This document shows, piece after piece, positions 63,650-64,000 of a stretch of DNA of 64,000 bases (position 1 is its first letter; each line of letters begins with the position of its first letter). The position numbers were made by a program, and so were the translations under genes. Source of the stretch: Bradyrhizobium sp. RP6 (GTDB lineage: Bacteria > Pseudomonadota > Alphaproteobacteria > Rhizobiales > Xanthobacteraceae); the NCBI RefSeq assembly GCF_003837805.1, contig NZ_RQIT01000011.1, positions 1 through 64,000 on the forward strand, given 5' to 3'. Below the pieces are notes generated by a model. It searched no databases, was not told the DNA's origin, and worked only from the letters and a program-made list of their open reading frames with translations.

Positions 63650-64000
63650 ATGTCGTACAAGAACTTCAAGGTTGAGACCGATTCCGACGGTATCGCGCTC
63701 GTCACCTGGGACATCCCGGGCCGTTCGATGAACGTGCTCGACGAGACCTCGACCAACGAGCTCGAGGCGATCGTCAAGGCGACCACGGCGGACGCCGCGG
63801 TCAAGGGCGTCGTCATCACCTCCGCCAAGGAGGCCTTCTGCGCCGGCGCCGATCTGTCGATGCTTGAAGGCATGAACCAGGCCTATGCGAAGGTCTTCAA
63901 GGAACAGGGAGAGACCGCCGCGAACCAGATGCTGTTCGACCAGAGCCGTCGCTTCTCGCAGGTGCTGCGCTCGATCGAGACATCGGGCAAGCCGTGGGCG
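63650..64000 (+). CDS. Fatty-acid oxidation multifunctional protein, N-terminal part (runs off the window)
   Basis: Only the first 117 codons are in view. They form the start of an enoyl-CoA hydratase/isomerase domain: WDIPGRSMNVLDETS and VVITSAKEAFCAGADLSML with the oxyanion-hole AGADL motif. The position after a thiolase gene and the ETSGKPWA end suggest the FadB/FadJ fusion with a 3-hydroxyacyl-CoA dehydrogenase. A stand-alone hydratase cannot be excluded from this part alone. The ATG at 63650 has CAGGGAG about 9 nt upstream. Confidence 0.85.
   Translation, partial: MSYKNFKVETDSDGIALVTWDIPGRSMNVLDETSTNELEAIVKATTADAAVKGVVITSAKEAFCAGADLSMLEGMNQAYAKVFKEQGETAANQMLFDQSRRFSQVLRSIETSGKPWA

Overview
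This window looks like chromosome from a Bradyrhizobium-type alphaproteobacterium (Nitrobacteraceae). The DNA is high in GC with strong third-position GC bias, so most antisense frames are open. The block chvI-chvG-hprK-EIIA-HPr near an ATP-type pckA is an alphaproteobacterial hallmark. The intergenic gaps carry several palindromic repeat families that I recognise from Bradyrhizobium and Rhodopseudomonas genomes. I saw no tRNA, rRNA, CRISPR array, transposase or phage structural gene.

Layout. 1-6.1 kb: a small secreted protein, a creatininase-family amidohydrolase, then a divergent operon of a NMT1/THI5-type ABC importer, a D-2-hydroxyacid dehydrogenase and a periplasmic protein with two Inh-like domains. 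6.2-9.8 kb: a lysozyme-like peptidoglycan hydrolase, a conserved unknown, a Sel1-repeat gene broken by one stop codon, and radC. 9.8-16.4 kb: an EamA transporter, an Ada/AraC-type protein, map, an MscS channel, a K+/H+ antiporter and a PepSY protein. 16.4-24.4 kb: modABC, a secreted unknown, mepA, a PAS-GGDEF-EAL protein and an acyl-CoA dehydrogenase-like flavoprotein. 24.5-31.5 kb: a small His-rich secreted protein divergent from a six-gene co-directional run (DUF2933, ICMT-like methyltransferase, OpgC-like acyltransferase, ABC ATPase, FtsX permease, HlyD adaptor) that starts behind a perfect FNR/FixK-type box. 31.5-37.8 kb: an MFS transporter, a GNAT pseudogene, an SRPBCC protein, lepA and a GT39-type glycosyltransferase. 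37.9-47.5 kb: HPr, EIIA, hprK, chvG and chvI on the minus strand, then HugZ-like, CHAT-TPR and pckA genes on the plus strand. 47.6-59.1 kb: a thioesterase, glgP, a small Cys-rich secreted protein, a LysR/EamA divergent pair, a TSUP/TIGR02186 pair and a very large PodJ-like polarity protein. 59.3-64 kb: a PadR regulator divergent from a fatty-acid beta-oxidation operon (SnoaL-like, acyl-CoA dehydrogenase, thiolase, start of fadB) that runs off the end.

How the genes fit together. Envelope functions dominate: murein hydrolases, OpgC-like acyltransferase, tripartite-like exporter, MscS, polarity factor and the ChvGI envelope-stress system. Carbon-flux control sits beside them: an incomplete PTS with HPr kinase, pckA and glgP. 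The best candidates for something undescribed are the FNR/FixK-box run at 24.98-31.5 kb, the lysozyme-like protein with a holin-like tail at 6.2-7.6 kb, the 26-base repeat shared by 34.13 kb and 60.08 kb, and the PadR operator that overlaps divergent promoters at 59.98 kb. Two genes are clearly broken: Sel1 at 8.4-9.1 kb and GNAT at 32.9-33.4 kb.
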